DNA of 26,037 nucleotides from the NCBI GenBank assembly GCA_042219525.1, contig JBDGPU010000007.1, positions 1 through 26,037 on the forward strand, read 5' to 3'. Every line of letters begins with the position of its first letter. The first letter of the stretch is position 1. The stretch is from JBDGPU01 sp042219525. GTDB taxonomy: Archaea > Halobacteriota > Halobacteria > Halobacteriales > Haloferacaceae. The translations under genes were made by a program, and so were the position numbers. Below, piece by piece: positions 8,375-15,337 of this stretch. The notes beneath the pieces are model-generated. The model was not told the DNA's origin, made no database searches, and worked only from the letters and a program-made list of their open reading frames with translations.

Positions 8375-8397
8375 TCTCGGCGCGGCGAATCCCCGCC

Positions 8398-9276
8398 ATG
8401 GATCAGGACGCGCTCGCCCCGGAGACGGCGGCGAAGGCTGAGGCGGTCCGGGACGGCCTCGCGGACCGCGATGGGGTCGTGATCGCCTTCTCCGGCGGCG
8501 TCGACTCGTCGGTCGTGGCCGCGCTCGCGCGGGACGCGCTTGGCGACGACGCCGTCGCCTGCACGGCGAAAAGCGAGACGCTGCCGGACGGGGAGCTGGA
8601 GGACTCCTCGCGCGTCGCCGACGAGATCGGGATCCGTCACGACGTCGTGGAGTTCTCCGAGCTCGACGACCCGAACTTCGTCGCCAACGACGACGACCGC
8701 TGTTACCACTGCCGGACGATGCGGCTCGGGAAGATGTACGAACGCGCCCGCGAGCTCGGCATCGAAACGGTCTGTGACGGGACGAACGCCTCCGACGAGG
8801 GCGAGGGCCACCGTCCCGGGCTCCGCGCCGTCGACGAGCTCGAGGTGTTCTCCCCGCTGCTGGCCCACGACGTGACGAAGGAGGAGGTCCGCGCCATCGC
8901 GGACGCCTACGGCCTCTCCGTCGCCGACAAGCCCTCGATGGCCTGTCTCTCCTCGCGCATCCCGACCGGCATCGAGGTCACCGAACAGCGCCTCTCGCGC
9001 ATCGAGAAGGCCGAGAAGCTACTCCGAGAGTGGGGCTTCTCGCAGTTCCGCGTGCGCGACCACGACGGGCTCGCCCGCATCGAGGTCGCCCGCAAGGAGC
9101 TCGAACACGCCCTCGACCCGGACTTCGCAACGGCCGCCGAGGAGCACCTCACCGATCTCGGCTTCGACCACGTGACGCTGGACCTGGCGGGCTACCGGAC
9201 CGGCAGCGTGAGCCCCGAAGGCGAGGACGACGCGGAGGAAACGACCCCGGACCTTTCTCAGCAGTACCCACGATAA
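8398..9276 (+). CDS. larE: ATP-dependent sacrificial sulfur transferase LarE
   Basis: This is a 292-residue PP-loop enzyme. Residues 31-38 (FSGGVDSS) are the pyrophosphatase P-loop that adenylates the substrate. A CYHC pair lies at 102-105. The sequence SMACLSSRIPTG places Cys183 where LarE of Lactobacillus plantarum has its sacrificial cysteine. In that enzyme the Cys sulfur is donated to a nicotinate-derived pyridinium on the way to the nickel-pincer cofactor of lactate racemase. Many archaea carry larE without a full lar set; no larA, larB or larC is in this window, so the sulfur acceptor here is open. The C-terminal half (RIEKAEKLLREWGFSQFRVR) is typical of the family. The upstream frame extension is rejected because it would cover the promoter. 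A T5 run 27 bases after the stop may end the transcript. Confidence 0.9.
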   Translation: MDQDALAPETAAKAEAVRDGLADRDGVVIAFSGGVDSSVVAALARDALGDDAVACTAKSETLPDGELEDSSRVADEIGIRHDVVEFSELDDPNFVANDDDRCYHCRTMRLGKMYERARELGIETVCDGTNASDEGEGHRPGLRAVDELEVFSPLLAHDVTKEEVRAIADAYGLSVADKPSMACLSSRIPTGIEVTEQRLSRIEKAEKLLREWGFSQFRVRDHDGLARIEVARKELEHALDPDFATAAEEHLTDLGFDHVTLDLAGYRTGSVSPEGEDDAEETTPDLSQQYPR

Positions 9277-9302
9277 GGAATCGTCGTTCCGCAGGCACCG
9301 AC

Positions 9303-9307
9303 TTTTT
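9303..9307 (+). terminator. T-run downstream of larE
   Basis: Five consecutive T residues follow the larE stop by 27 bases in otherwise GC-rich DNA. Short T-tracts of this kind end many archaeal transcripts. Confidence 0.35.
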
Positions 9308-9400
9308 CGGCGAGATTTCTCCATTGGTCGGATCGCTAGTAAACAATACCCGAAGCTGCCGCCCTCTCGACCGTCCCTGCTACCGTTTCGTGTCGGATCA

Positions 9401-9415
9401 CCCCGGTTGCCGGGG
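9401..9415. repeat. GC-rich hairpin upstream of gapN
   Basis: CCCCGG (9401-9406) and CCGGGG (9410-9415) pair perfectly around TTG. GAT and ATC further out can extend the stem across a two-base bulge. It lies 12 bases upstream of the candidate TrmB operator and may be a transcript barrier or a second protein site. Confidence 0.45.
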
Positions 9416-9427
9416 ATCTCAGAACTT

Positions 9428-9445
9428 TACTTTACTCTGAGTAAA
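9428..9445 (+). promoter_or_regulatory. candidate TrmB operator of gapN-pyk
   Basis: TACT at 9428-9431, seven bases, then GAGTA at 9439-9443 match the TACT-N7-8-GAGTA motif that I recall for TrmB, the sugar-sensing regulator of central carbon genes in Halobacterium salinarum. Inside it, TTTACTC-T-GAGTAAA (9431-9445) is a perfect 15-base dyad. The site abuts the likely TATA box. Pyruvate kinase, the second gene of the unit, is among the TrmB targets I recall. Confidence 0.65.
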
Positions 9446-9451
9446 TACTTT
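9444..9451 (+). promoter_or_regulatory. probable TATA box of gapN-pyk
   Basis: AATACTTT is centred about 32 bases before ATG 9480, predicting transcription start a few bases upstream of the start codon. It touches the right arm of the dyad at 9431-9445, so a bound regulator would affect TBP/TFB access. Confidence 0.45.
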
Positions 9452-9479
9452 GTACTTGCCCGACGTACCCCCGGGTAAG

Positions 9480-10916
9480 ATGGCTGCAAATCCTGCATCG
9501 AACGCGGAAGATCTGTATATCGAGGGCCAGTGGACGCCGACGACCGACCACATCGAGGTCACCGACCTCGTGGAGGAGACGACGTTCGCCCGCGTCGCCG
9601 CCGCGACTCCCGCTGACGCCGAGGAAGCGCTCTCGGCCGCCGCCGAGGCCGAACCGGCCATGCGCGACACGACGGTCGTCCAGCGCGCGAACTGGATGAC
9701 CGCCATCGCCGACGGCATCGAGGCGCGGAAGGCCGAACTCGCCGACGTCATCGTGCGCGAGGCCGGCAAGCCGATCAGCAGCGCGCGCGGCGAGGTCGAC
9801 GCCGCCGCCGAGCGCTTCCGCCGCGCGGCCGAGGAGGCCCGCTCGCTCGACGGCGACTACGTCGAAGGCACAACCGATGGCCACGAGGGCTGGCGCGCCA
9901 TCGTGAAGAAGGAGCCCATCGGGACCATCCTCTGTATCACGCCGTACAACTACCCCCTGTCGACGACGGCCCTCCAGGTCGCGCCCGCGCTCGCCGCCGG
10001 CAACGCCGTCATCCTGAAGCCGGCCTCGAAGACGCCGGTCAGCGGGGCGATCCTCGCGGAGATCATCGTCGACGCCGCGCCCGACCTCCCGGACGGCGCC
10101 TTCGGGTTCGTCCCGGGCCACGCCAGCGACATCGGCGACGTGCTCTCGGGCGACGATCGCCTCGCGGGCATCGCGATGACCGGCTCCTCGGGCGCCGGGA
10201 AGCACGTCGCGTCCGTCAGCGGCATGGTCGAGCTCCACATGGAGCTGGGCGGCAACGCGCCGGCCATCGTCTTCCCCGACGCCGACCTCGACGAGGCGGC
10301 CGACGCCGCGACCGCGGGCTCGTTGAAGTACGCCGGCCAGCGCTGCTCGGCCGTGTCTCGCGTGCTCGCCCACGAAGCAGTCCACGACGACGTCGTGGCC
10401 CGCATCGAGGCGAACATGGACGACTGGCACGTCGGCAGCCTCTTCGACGAGGACACGAAGCTCGGCCCGCTCATCTCCGAGTCGCAGGCCGACTGGGTCG
10501 AGGAGCTCATCGACGACGCCATCGAGAAGGGCGCGACGCTCGTCCGCGGCGGCGAGCGCGACGGGCGCGTCGTCGAACCGACGCTGCTCGCCGACGTGCC
10601 CCGGGAGGCCCGCATCGTCGACGAGGAGCAGTTCGGCCCGGTCGTCGCCGTGACGACCGTCGCCGACGAGGCGGACGCGCTCGCGGTCGCCAACGGCGGC
10701 GATCTCGGGCTCGACGCCTCGGTGTTCACGAGCGACTACGACCGCGCGATGCGCGTGGCCGACCGGCTGGAGGCCGGCGGCGTGCGCATCAACGGCGCCC
10801 CCAGCCACGGCCTCGGCGACATCCCGTTCGGCGGCGTGAAGGACTCCGGCATCGGCCGAGAGGGGATCGGCTACACCATCGAGTCGTTCGTCGAGACGAA
10901 GAGCATCGTCCTGTAG
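9480..10916 (+). CDS. GapN-like aldehyde dehydrogenase (glyceraldehyde-3-phosphate or lactaldehyde type)
   Basis: This is a 478-residue NAD(P)-dependent aldehyde dehydrogenase. Visible motifs are PYNYPL at 155-160 (oxyanion Asn157), the general-base Glu255 in MELGG, and nucleophile Cys289 in AGQRCSAVSRVL. The GQRC-x-A-x-x-RVL pattern and the ending YTIESF-x-x-x-KSIV point to the GapN / archaeal lactaldehyde dehydrogenase branch. GapN oxidises glyceraldehyde-3-phosphate to 3-phosphoglycerate without making ATP. Aligned by eye with Streptococcus mutans GapN, the phosphate-binding Arg before the Cys is kept. Two others appear replaced (Ala near 109, His443), so a non-phosphorylated substrate is also possible. 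The ATG at 9480 is preferred over the TTG at 9450. Its TAG directly precedes the pyruvate kinase ATG, so the two are certainly co-expressed. Confidence 0.8.
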   Translation: MAANPASNAEDLYIEGQWTPTTDHIEVTDLVEETTFARVAAATPADAEEALSAAAEAEPAMRDTTVVQRANWMTAIADGIEARKAELADVIVREAGKPISSARGEVDAAAERFRRAAEEARSLDGDYVEGTTDGHEGWRAIVKKEPIGTILCITPYNYPLSTTALQVAPALAAGNAVILKPASKTPVSGAILAEIIVDAAPDLPDGAFGFVPGHASDIGDVLSGDDRLAGIAMTGSSGAGKHVASVSGMVELHMELGGNAPAIVFPDADLDEAADAATAGSLKYAGQRCSAVSRVLAHEAVHDDVVARIEANMDDWHVGSLFDEDTKLGPLISESQADWVEELIDDAIEKGATLVRGGERDGRVVEPTLLADVPREARIVDEEQFGPVVAVTTVADEADALAVANGGDLGLDASVFTSDYDRAMRVADRLEAGGVRINGAPSHGLGDIPFGGVKDSGIGREGIGYTIESFVETKSIVL

Positions 10917-12656
10917 ATGCGGCGAGCGAAAATCGTCTGTACGCTCGGGCCGGCCTCGGACAGTCGCGAGGCCATCGGCGACCTCGTCGACGCCGGGATG
11001 TCCGTCGCCCGGCTCAACGCGAGCCACGGCTCCATCGACCACCGCGAGACCGTCCTCCAGCGCGTCCGCGAGGTCGGCGAGGAGCAGGGCGAAGCGGTCG
11101 CGACGATGCTGGACGTCCCCGGCCCGGAGATCCGCACCGCCCCCCTCGAGGAGCCCGCCAACCTTCCGACCGGCGAACAGCGTCGCCTCGTCGTGGGCGA
11201 CATCGTCGACGACGAGGTCGTCGGCCTCTCCACGTCGCTGTCGGCCGTCAGCCCCGGCGACGAGGTGCTCCTGGACGACGGGCGCATCGAGCTGACCGTC
11301 GACCGCGTCGAGGGCGACGAGGTCGTCGTCACCGTCGCCTCCGGCGGCCAGCTCGGCGGCCGGAAGGGCGTCAACGTCCCTGGCGTCGACCTCGGGCTGG
11401 CGGTCGTCAGCGAGAGCGACCGCGAGGAGCTCCGGCTGGCGGCCGACGCGGGCGCCGACTACGTCGCCGCGAGCTTCGTCGGCTCGGCCGACGACATCTA
11501 CGCCGTCAACGACGTGTTGAGCGGCTTCGACGCGGACGTTCCGGTCATCGCGAAGATCGAGCGCGCCGAGGCCGTCGCGAACATCGACGAGATCCTCGAA
11601 GCCGCCGACGGCGTGATGGTCGCCCGCGGCGACCTCGGCGTGGAGTACCCGCTGGAGAAAGTGCCCATCGTCCAGAAACGGATCATCCGGAAGGCACAGG
11701 TCGCGAGCGTGCCGGTTATCACGGCGGCGGAGATGCTGGACTCGATGGTCCACGACCGGCGCCCGACCCGCGCGGAGGCCTCCGACGTCGCCAACGCCGT
11801 CCTCGACGGCACCGACGCCGTCATGCTCTCCGCCGAAACCGCCGTCGGCGACCACCCCGTCCGCGTCGTCGAGACGATGGACCGCATCGTCCGCGACGTG
11901 GAGGCGAGCGAGGAGTACGCCGAATCCCGTGACAACCGCGTGCCCGCGGCCGGCGACGCCAAGACGGACGCCATCGCGCGCTCGGCGCGGTACCTCGCCC
12001 GCGACGTCGACGCGGAAGCCGTCGTCACCGTGACGGAGTCGGGGTACACGGCCCACAAGGTCGTGAAGTTCCGGCCAGCCGTCCCCGTCGTCGCCGTGAC
12101 CCCGGACCCGGCCGTCCGGCGCCGCCTCGCTCTGCTGTGGGGCGTCGAGCCGAGATACCAGTCCTCGCCGGAGGCCGGCGCTGCGGAGCTCATCGAGCAG
12201 TCCGCAACCGCCGCCGTCGACGCCGGCATCGCCGACAGCGGCGATACGGTCGTCGTCCTCGCGGGCATGATGACGGACCTCGAAGGCGCGAACACGACGA
12301 ATACGCTGAAGGTCCACCTCGCCGCCGAGGTCATCGCGAGCGGCACCGGCGTCCGCTCCGGCCGCGCCGCCGGCACGGTGTTTCACACGGCCGACGGCGA
12401 CCTCACGGACTGCCCGGACGCGGCGGTGGTGTCGCTGCCCGCGTCGTTCGACGGCGAGTTCGACGGCGACCTCTCGAAGATCGCCGCCATCGTCGCCACC
12501 GACCACGGGATGACGAGCTACCCGGCGATGATCGCCCGCGAGGTCGGCGTGCCGATGGTCAGCGGCGTCTCGGAGCCGATCTCCGAGGGCACCGTCGTCA
12601 CCGTCGACGGCGACCGCGGCGTCGTCTACGAGTCGGCCGTGACGGACGAGGAGTGA
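10917..12656 (+). CDS. pyk: pyruvate kinase with C-terminal PEP-utiliser-like domain
   Basis: This 579-residue enzyme makes pyruvate and ATP from PEP and ADP. The barrel carries Arg32 and Asn34 (VARLNASHG), the catalytic Lys213 in VIAKIERAE, and metal/substrate motif VARGDLGVEYPLEKVP at about 235. The B domain inserts at about 75-155. After the C domain (about 345-470) an extra domain (about 475-579) resembles the phosphohistidine domain of PEP-utilising enzymes, as in Geobacillus PK. Its usual TSH reads TSY (Tyr535), so phospho-transfer there is unlikely. The usual LDTKGPEIR reads LDVPGPEIR. The start ATG follows the gapN stop with no gap, so translation is coupled. A T4 tract at 12676-12679 may terminate the unit. 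Confidence 0.93.
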   Translation: MRRAKIVCTLGPASDSREAIGDLVDAGMSVARLNASHGSIDHRETVLQRVREVGEEQGEAVATMLDVPGPEIRTAPLEEPANLPTGEQRRLVVGDIVDDEVVGLSTSLSAVSPGDEVLLDDGRIELTVDRVEGDEVVVTVASGGQLGGRKGVNVPGVDLGLAVVSESDREELRLAADAGADYVAASFVGSADDIYAVNDVLSGFDADVPVIAKIERAEAVANIDEILEAADGVMVARGDLGVEYPLEKVPIVQKRIIRKAQVASVPVITAAEMLDSMVHDRRPTRAEASDVANAVLDGTDAVMLSAETAVGDHPVRVVETMDRIVRDVEASEEYAESRDNRVPAAGDAKTDAIARSARYLARDVDAEAVVTVTESGYTAHKVVKFRPAVPVVAVTPDPAVRRRLALLWGVEPRYQSSPEAGAAELIEQSATAAVDAGIADSGDTVVVLAGMMTDLEGANTTNTLKVHLAAEVIASGTGVRSGRAAGTVFHTADGDLTDCPDAAVVSLPASFDGEFDGDLSKIAAIVATDHGMTSYPAMIAREVGVPMVSGVSEPISEGTVVTVDGDRGVVYESAVTDEE

Positions 12657-12825
12657 GGCGCGTCGCCAGCCACCGTTTTCTCGTCGCCCGCTGTTCTCTC
12701 GCGGCTCCATTCTCCGGTCGTTCCGATCTTCAAAGGGGGTTCCTCCATCCAGAAATAGGCTGGAACAGCTAGTAGAGGGAGAGAGCGAATGTGTTACGCG
12801 GTTCCTGTCACCAGTGAAGTATCCC

Positions 12826-12954
12826 GAAGACGCCGTGCTGAATACAGAGCGTGAATGTATCACGCCCGCTATCGACCCATCTGGTTGCTGGTAGGAACCC
12901 TGCTGAACAAAGGAGTGTGCTACATAGAGGGCGCAAATTCAGCAAGGCGACTTC
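12826..12954. mobile_element. MITE-like inverted-repeat element (non-coding)
   Basis: GAAGACGCCGTGCTGAAT (12826-12843) and ATTCAGCAAGGCGACTTC (12937-12954) are inverted repeats matching at 16 of 18 positions; the inner 13 bases match at 12. They bound about 129 bases with no credible gene. A further GCTGAA at 12902 makes an internal copy of the repeat core. This looks like the two ends of an insertion sequence joined without a transposase. I found no clear target-site duplication. The element accounts for most of the 376-base gap between pyk and the next gene; the rest holds only a T4 tract after pyk. Confidence 0.5.
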
Positions 12955-13032
12955 TCGAATCACAAAGGACGGTTCGCCGAGATTGGGATATACGTAGGAT
13001 ATGCGGACCGCTCAAAGCATATTCGGGGACCG

Positions 13033-13677
13033 TTATTTCGCAGCCCCCTTTGGGGTGACCTCACCCTGGTCAGAACTCGGAGCGGACGACCGTAACCGGA
13101 ATCCGAGGGCGAGCATCACCAAGAGTAGACCGCTCACAACTCCAAGGAGGAAATACGAGGATTCGACGCCAGCGGCCCCGCTGATGATGTTCCCGACGAC
13201 GATGAGGGGCGGGAAGAGTAGTAGGACTCCGATGCTCCGTGGGTGGCTATCGGTTCTCAGGCTGGTGATGCCGAATAAGAGGAACGACAGTACACCCCCG
13301 ATGATCACTCCAGGAAGGATAAGCGGAACGAGGCTCCCGATGTTTCCTTCGACGACCTCTAGATAGAACATGAGCGACAATATGGACAAGGCCGTGAAGA
13401 CAACCACACCTATCGCGGCGCAGACGCCCCCGGCACGAGCCTGCCAGCCACTTCGGTCGGCGATCCCGGGATAGAACCCGAGCAGGCCAACGAGAGCGAC
13501 AGCCCACGCAGCTGCATTGAACGCTTCACCCAACAACGTGGTCATCTCATCCGAGCCCGTCGCGGTACCGGTCGCGACGATAACGACGTTGATTCCAAAC
13601 AGGATCCCGGCGACGAGAAAAAGCGTCGACCGCCGGTTTTCGAGCGATTCCCATCGTTGCGCGCTAACAAGTGCCAT
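13033..13677 (-). CDS. integral membrane protein, about six helices, unknown function
   Basis: This 214-residue protein has hydrophobic segments at roughly residues 18-36, 53-70, 83-105, 112-140, 155-170 and 180-200. The cytosolic tail is polar and basic (RLRSSAPSSDQGEVTPKG). ATG 13677 (MALVSAQRWESL) is chosen; an in-frame TTG ten codons upstream would also work. It is less acidic and less GC-rich than the surrounding metabolic genes. It is divergent from a winged-helix regulator 144 bases away, a common haloarchaeal arrangement in which the regulator controls the membrane partner. I do not recognise the family. Confidence 0.7.
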   Translation of the reverse strand: MALVSAQRWESLENRRSTLFLVAGILFGINVVIVATGTATGSDEMTTLLGEAFNAAAWAVALVGLLGFYPGIADRSGWQARAGGVCAAIGVVVFTALSILSLMFYLEVVEGNIGSLVPLILPGVIIGGVLSFLLFGITSLRTDSHPRSIGVLLLFPPLIVVGNIISGAAGVESSYFLLGVVSGLLLVMLALGFRLRSSAPSSDQGEVTPKGAAK

Positions 13678-13719
13678 GCAATTTAAAGATACCGTGGAGA
13701 AGGACAATAACGTTCATCG

Positions 13720-13731
13720 GTAATACATTAC
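13720..13731. promoter_or_regulatory. palindrome in the divergent promoter region
   Basis: GTAAT-AC-ATTAC is an inverted repeat of two 5-base arms. It lies 43 bases upstream of the membrane protein ATG and about 90 upstream of the regulator ATG. A similar CGGTAA follows at 13731. This is a plausible operator for the neighbouring winged-helix protein; the evidence is positional only. Confidence 0.35.
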
Positions 13732-13791
13732 GGTAACGTCCCTGACCGTTCACTCTGCCGGGTTTACCCCGACGGATCGACATGGCCTAAC

Positions 13792-13797
13792 GTTAAC
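13792..13797 (+). promoter_or_regulatory. TATA-like box of the winged-helix gene
   Basis: GTTAAC is centred about 27.5 bases upstream of ATG 13822, fitting a leaderless transcript. It is itself a 6-bp palindrome. Confidence 0.4.
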
Positions 13798-13821
13798 ACC
13801 AACACCAACCGTAGTTGCCGT

Positions 13822-14790
13822 ATGGCCAACGATACCTATTCAACAGAATCTACGGCCCTCTCGCCCGATGAGGCGTTCGCCGCACTTGGCAACGCGGTTC
13901 GCCTCCAGATCTTGCGAACGCTCGGAGCAGCGGATGAACCACTGGCGTATTCGGATATATTCGATCGCGTCGAGTACGACGATTCGTCGAACTTCGATTA
14001 CCACCTCGAACAACTCGTCGGCCACTTCGTCAGTAAGACCGAGGAGGGATACGACCTCTGGCAGGCAGGCCAACGCGTCGTTGAGGCCGTACTCTCGGGG
14101 GCGATCACCGACAATCCCATTCTGGAACCGACCACGATCGATGACCCGTGCCCCTACTGTGGAGCCGATACCCGTGTAGCCTTCCAGCAAGAGCGTGTCG
14201 AGATGCACTGCACTGAGTGTTCCGGCATGGGTTCGGGTGGGTACAAAAATCCAGAACGGGATCGATTTGACGACCACGGAACACTCGGGCACTTCTTACT
14301 CCCGCCAGCAGGCATCCAGGACCGAACAGCCAACGAGGTGTTGGAGGCAGCTGAAGACTGGACGGCGACCCAAATATACGCGATATCGCGGGACATCTGT
14401 CCACGGTGTTCGGCACCGATCGAATACTCGACGAAGGCCTGTGAGAACCACCCAGACGATGACGGACGATGTGAGCAGTGTGAGCACCGCCATGCCGCTT
14501 TATTCACCGCGAACTGCACGAACTGCCTATTCGAGTTGACGGCACCTGTTGCAACATATCTCGGAAACCACACCGAGTTGATGGAGTTCATGATCGTCCA
14601 CGGTATCGATCCGCGCTCCCCGCAGGGCCAACAATTCGTACTGTCAAGCGTTGAAGAGTCTGTTCTGTCCACCGATCCCTTCGAGTCCCGATTTTTGTAC
14701 ACCGTCGACGGTGAGGCCCTCACGCTGACGGTGGACGATTCCCTCTCGGTGACCGAGGCGACGAAACGCCACGTATCCGATCCCCGTTGA
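13822..14790 (+). CDS. ArsR-like winged-helix regulator with zinc-finger C-terminus
   Basis: This 322-residue protein begins with a winged-helix domain (about residues 13-95). FAALGNAVRLQILRTL is the helix that opens many haloarchaeal ArsR-like regulators. FDYHLEQLVGHFVSKTEEGYDLWQAG (described as about 58-83) is the recognition helix and wing. The rest has three or more cysteine pairs: C110/C113 with C130/C133, C193/C196, C207, C217/C220 and C232/C235. This suggests at least two zinc ribbons, which may sense metal or redox state, or just stabilise the fold. It resembles a haloarchaeal group of HTH proteins of unknown function. A 60-base sample inside it (14341-14400) counts to about 55% GC, below its neighbours. 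The probable target is the divergent membrane protein. Confidence 0.8.
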   Translation: MANDTYSTESTALSPDEAFAALGNAVRLQILRTLGAADEPLAYSDIFDRVEYDDSSNFDYHLEQLVGHFVSKTEEGYDLWQAGQRVVEAVLSGAITDNPILEPTTIDDPCPYCGADTRVAFQQERVEMHCTECSGMGSGGYKNPERDRFDDHGTLGHFLLPPAGIQDRTANEVLEAAEDWTATQIYAISRDICPRCSAPIEYSTKACENHPDDDGRCEQCEHRHAALFTANCTNCLFELTAPVATYLGNHTELMEFMIVHGIDPRSPQGQQFVLSSVEESVLSTDPFESRFLYTVDGEALTLTVDDSLSVTEATKRHVSDPR

Positions 14791-14846
14791 TAGATGTATC
14801 CTCTGGACTGAACGATCCCGGGGCTCAATTTCACCCACCACTGCAT

Positions 14847-14851
14847 AAAAA
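14847..14851 (-). terminator. T-run downstream of mgsA
   Basis: TTTTT on the minus strand begins 13 bases after the mgsA stop, following GAGGTCGAGT-like GC sequence reversed. It is a likely 3' end for the ppc-mgsA transcript. Confidence 0.4.
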
Positions 14852-14864
14852 CTCGAGGTCCCAG

Positions 14865-15254
14865 CTACTGCGTCCCCGCCGCCGACCCCGAATCGACGAG
14901 CCCGGTCAGCAGCGCCGTCGCACTCGCTCTGTTCGTCGCCAGCGGCACGCCGCGAACGTCACAGATCCGCAACAGGGCGGAGATGTCGGGCTCGTGCGGC
15001 TGGGCCGTCATCGGGTCCCGGAAGAAGACCAGGGCGTCGCAGTCGCCCGCGACGATGGCTGCCCCGATCTCCAGGTCGCCCCCGAGCGGTCCGGACGTGA
15101 GCGGTTCGACCGTGAGGTCGGTCTCGTCGTTCAGCCGGCCGCCGGTCGTCCCCGTGGCGATCAACTCGTTCGCGCCGAGGATCGCCGCGTGCTCGATGGC
15201 CCAGTCGATCAGTTCGTCCTTCTCGTCGTCGTGTGCAATGAGTGCAATGCGCAT
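14865..15254 (-). CDS. mgsA: methylglyoxal synthase
   Basis: This 129-residue protein matches the MgsA family along its whole length. It opens with MRIALIAHDDEKDEL, then ATGTTGG (phosphate binding), GPLGGDLEIGA (the Asp is the catalytic residue in the E. coli enzyme), FFRDPMTAQPHEPD (catalytic His and Asp) and LLRICDVRGVPLATN. It converts dihydroxyacetone phosphate to methylglyoxal and phosphate. This bypass relieves sugar-phosphate build-up and can lead to lactate. It lies 83 bases downstream of ppc on the same strand. The upstream sequence shows no convincing TATA box, so co-transcription with ppc is likely. The neighbouring glycerol genes produce its substrate. Confidence 0.93.
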   Translation of the reverse strand: MRIALIAHDDEKDELIDWAIEHAAILGANELIATGTTGGRLNDETDLTVEPLTSGPLGGDLEIGAAIVAGDCDALVFFRDPMTAQPHEPDISALLRICDVRGVPLATNRASATALLTGLVDSGSAAGTQ

Positions 15255-15337
15255 GGTTGGGTCGCGTCTCGCGTCTCGCGTTTCGGCAGGGGGCTGCGGT
15301 GTAAGAAACGGTGCGTCGGCGTCGACGCCGGGGACAG

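Noticed and set aside
9432..12863. 3.4-kb open frame on the minus strand opposite gapN-pyk (1143 codons)
   Set aside because: It is the complement of two well-identified genes, has an Arg/Asp/His/Val-biased shadow composition and no recognisable domain. Long antisense frames are expected in GC-rich DNA.
12855..13058. 67-codon frame within the inverted-repeat element
   Set aside because: It runs through the repeat end into the 3' region of the convergent gene and shows no protein-like features.
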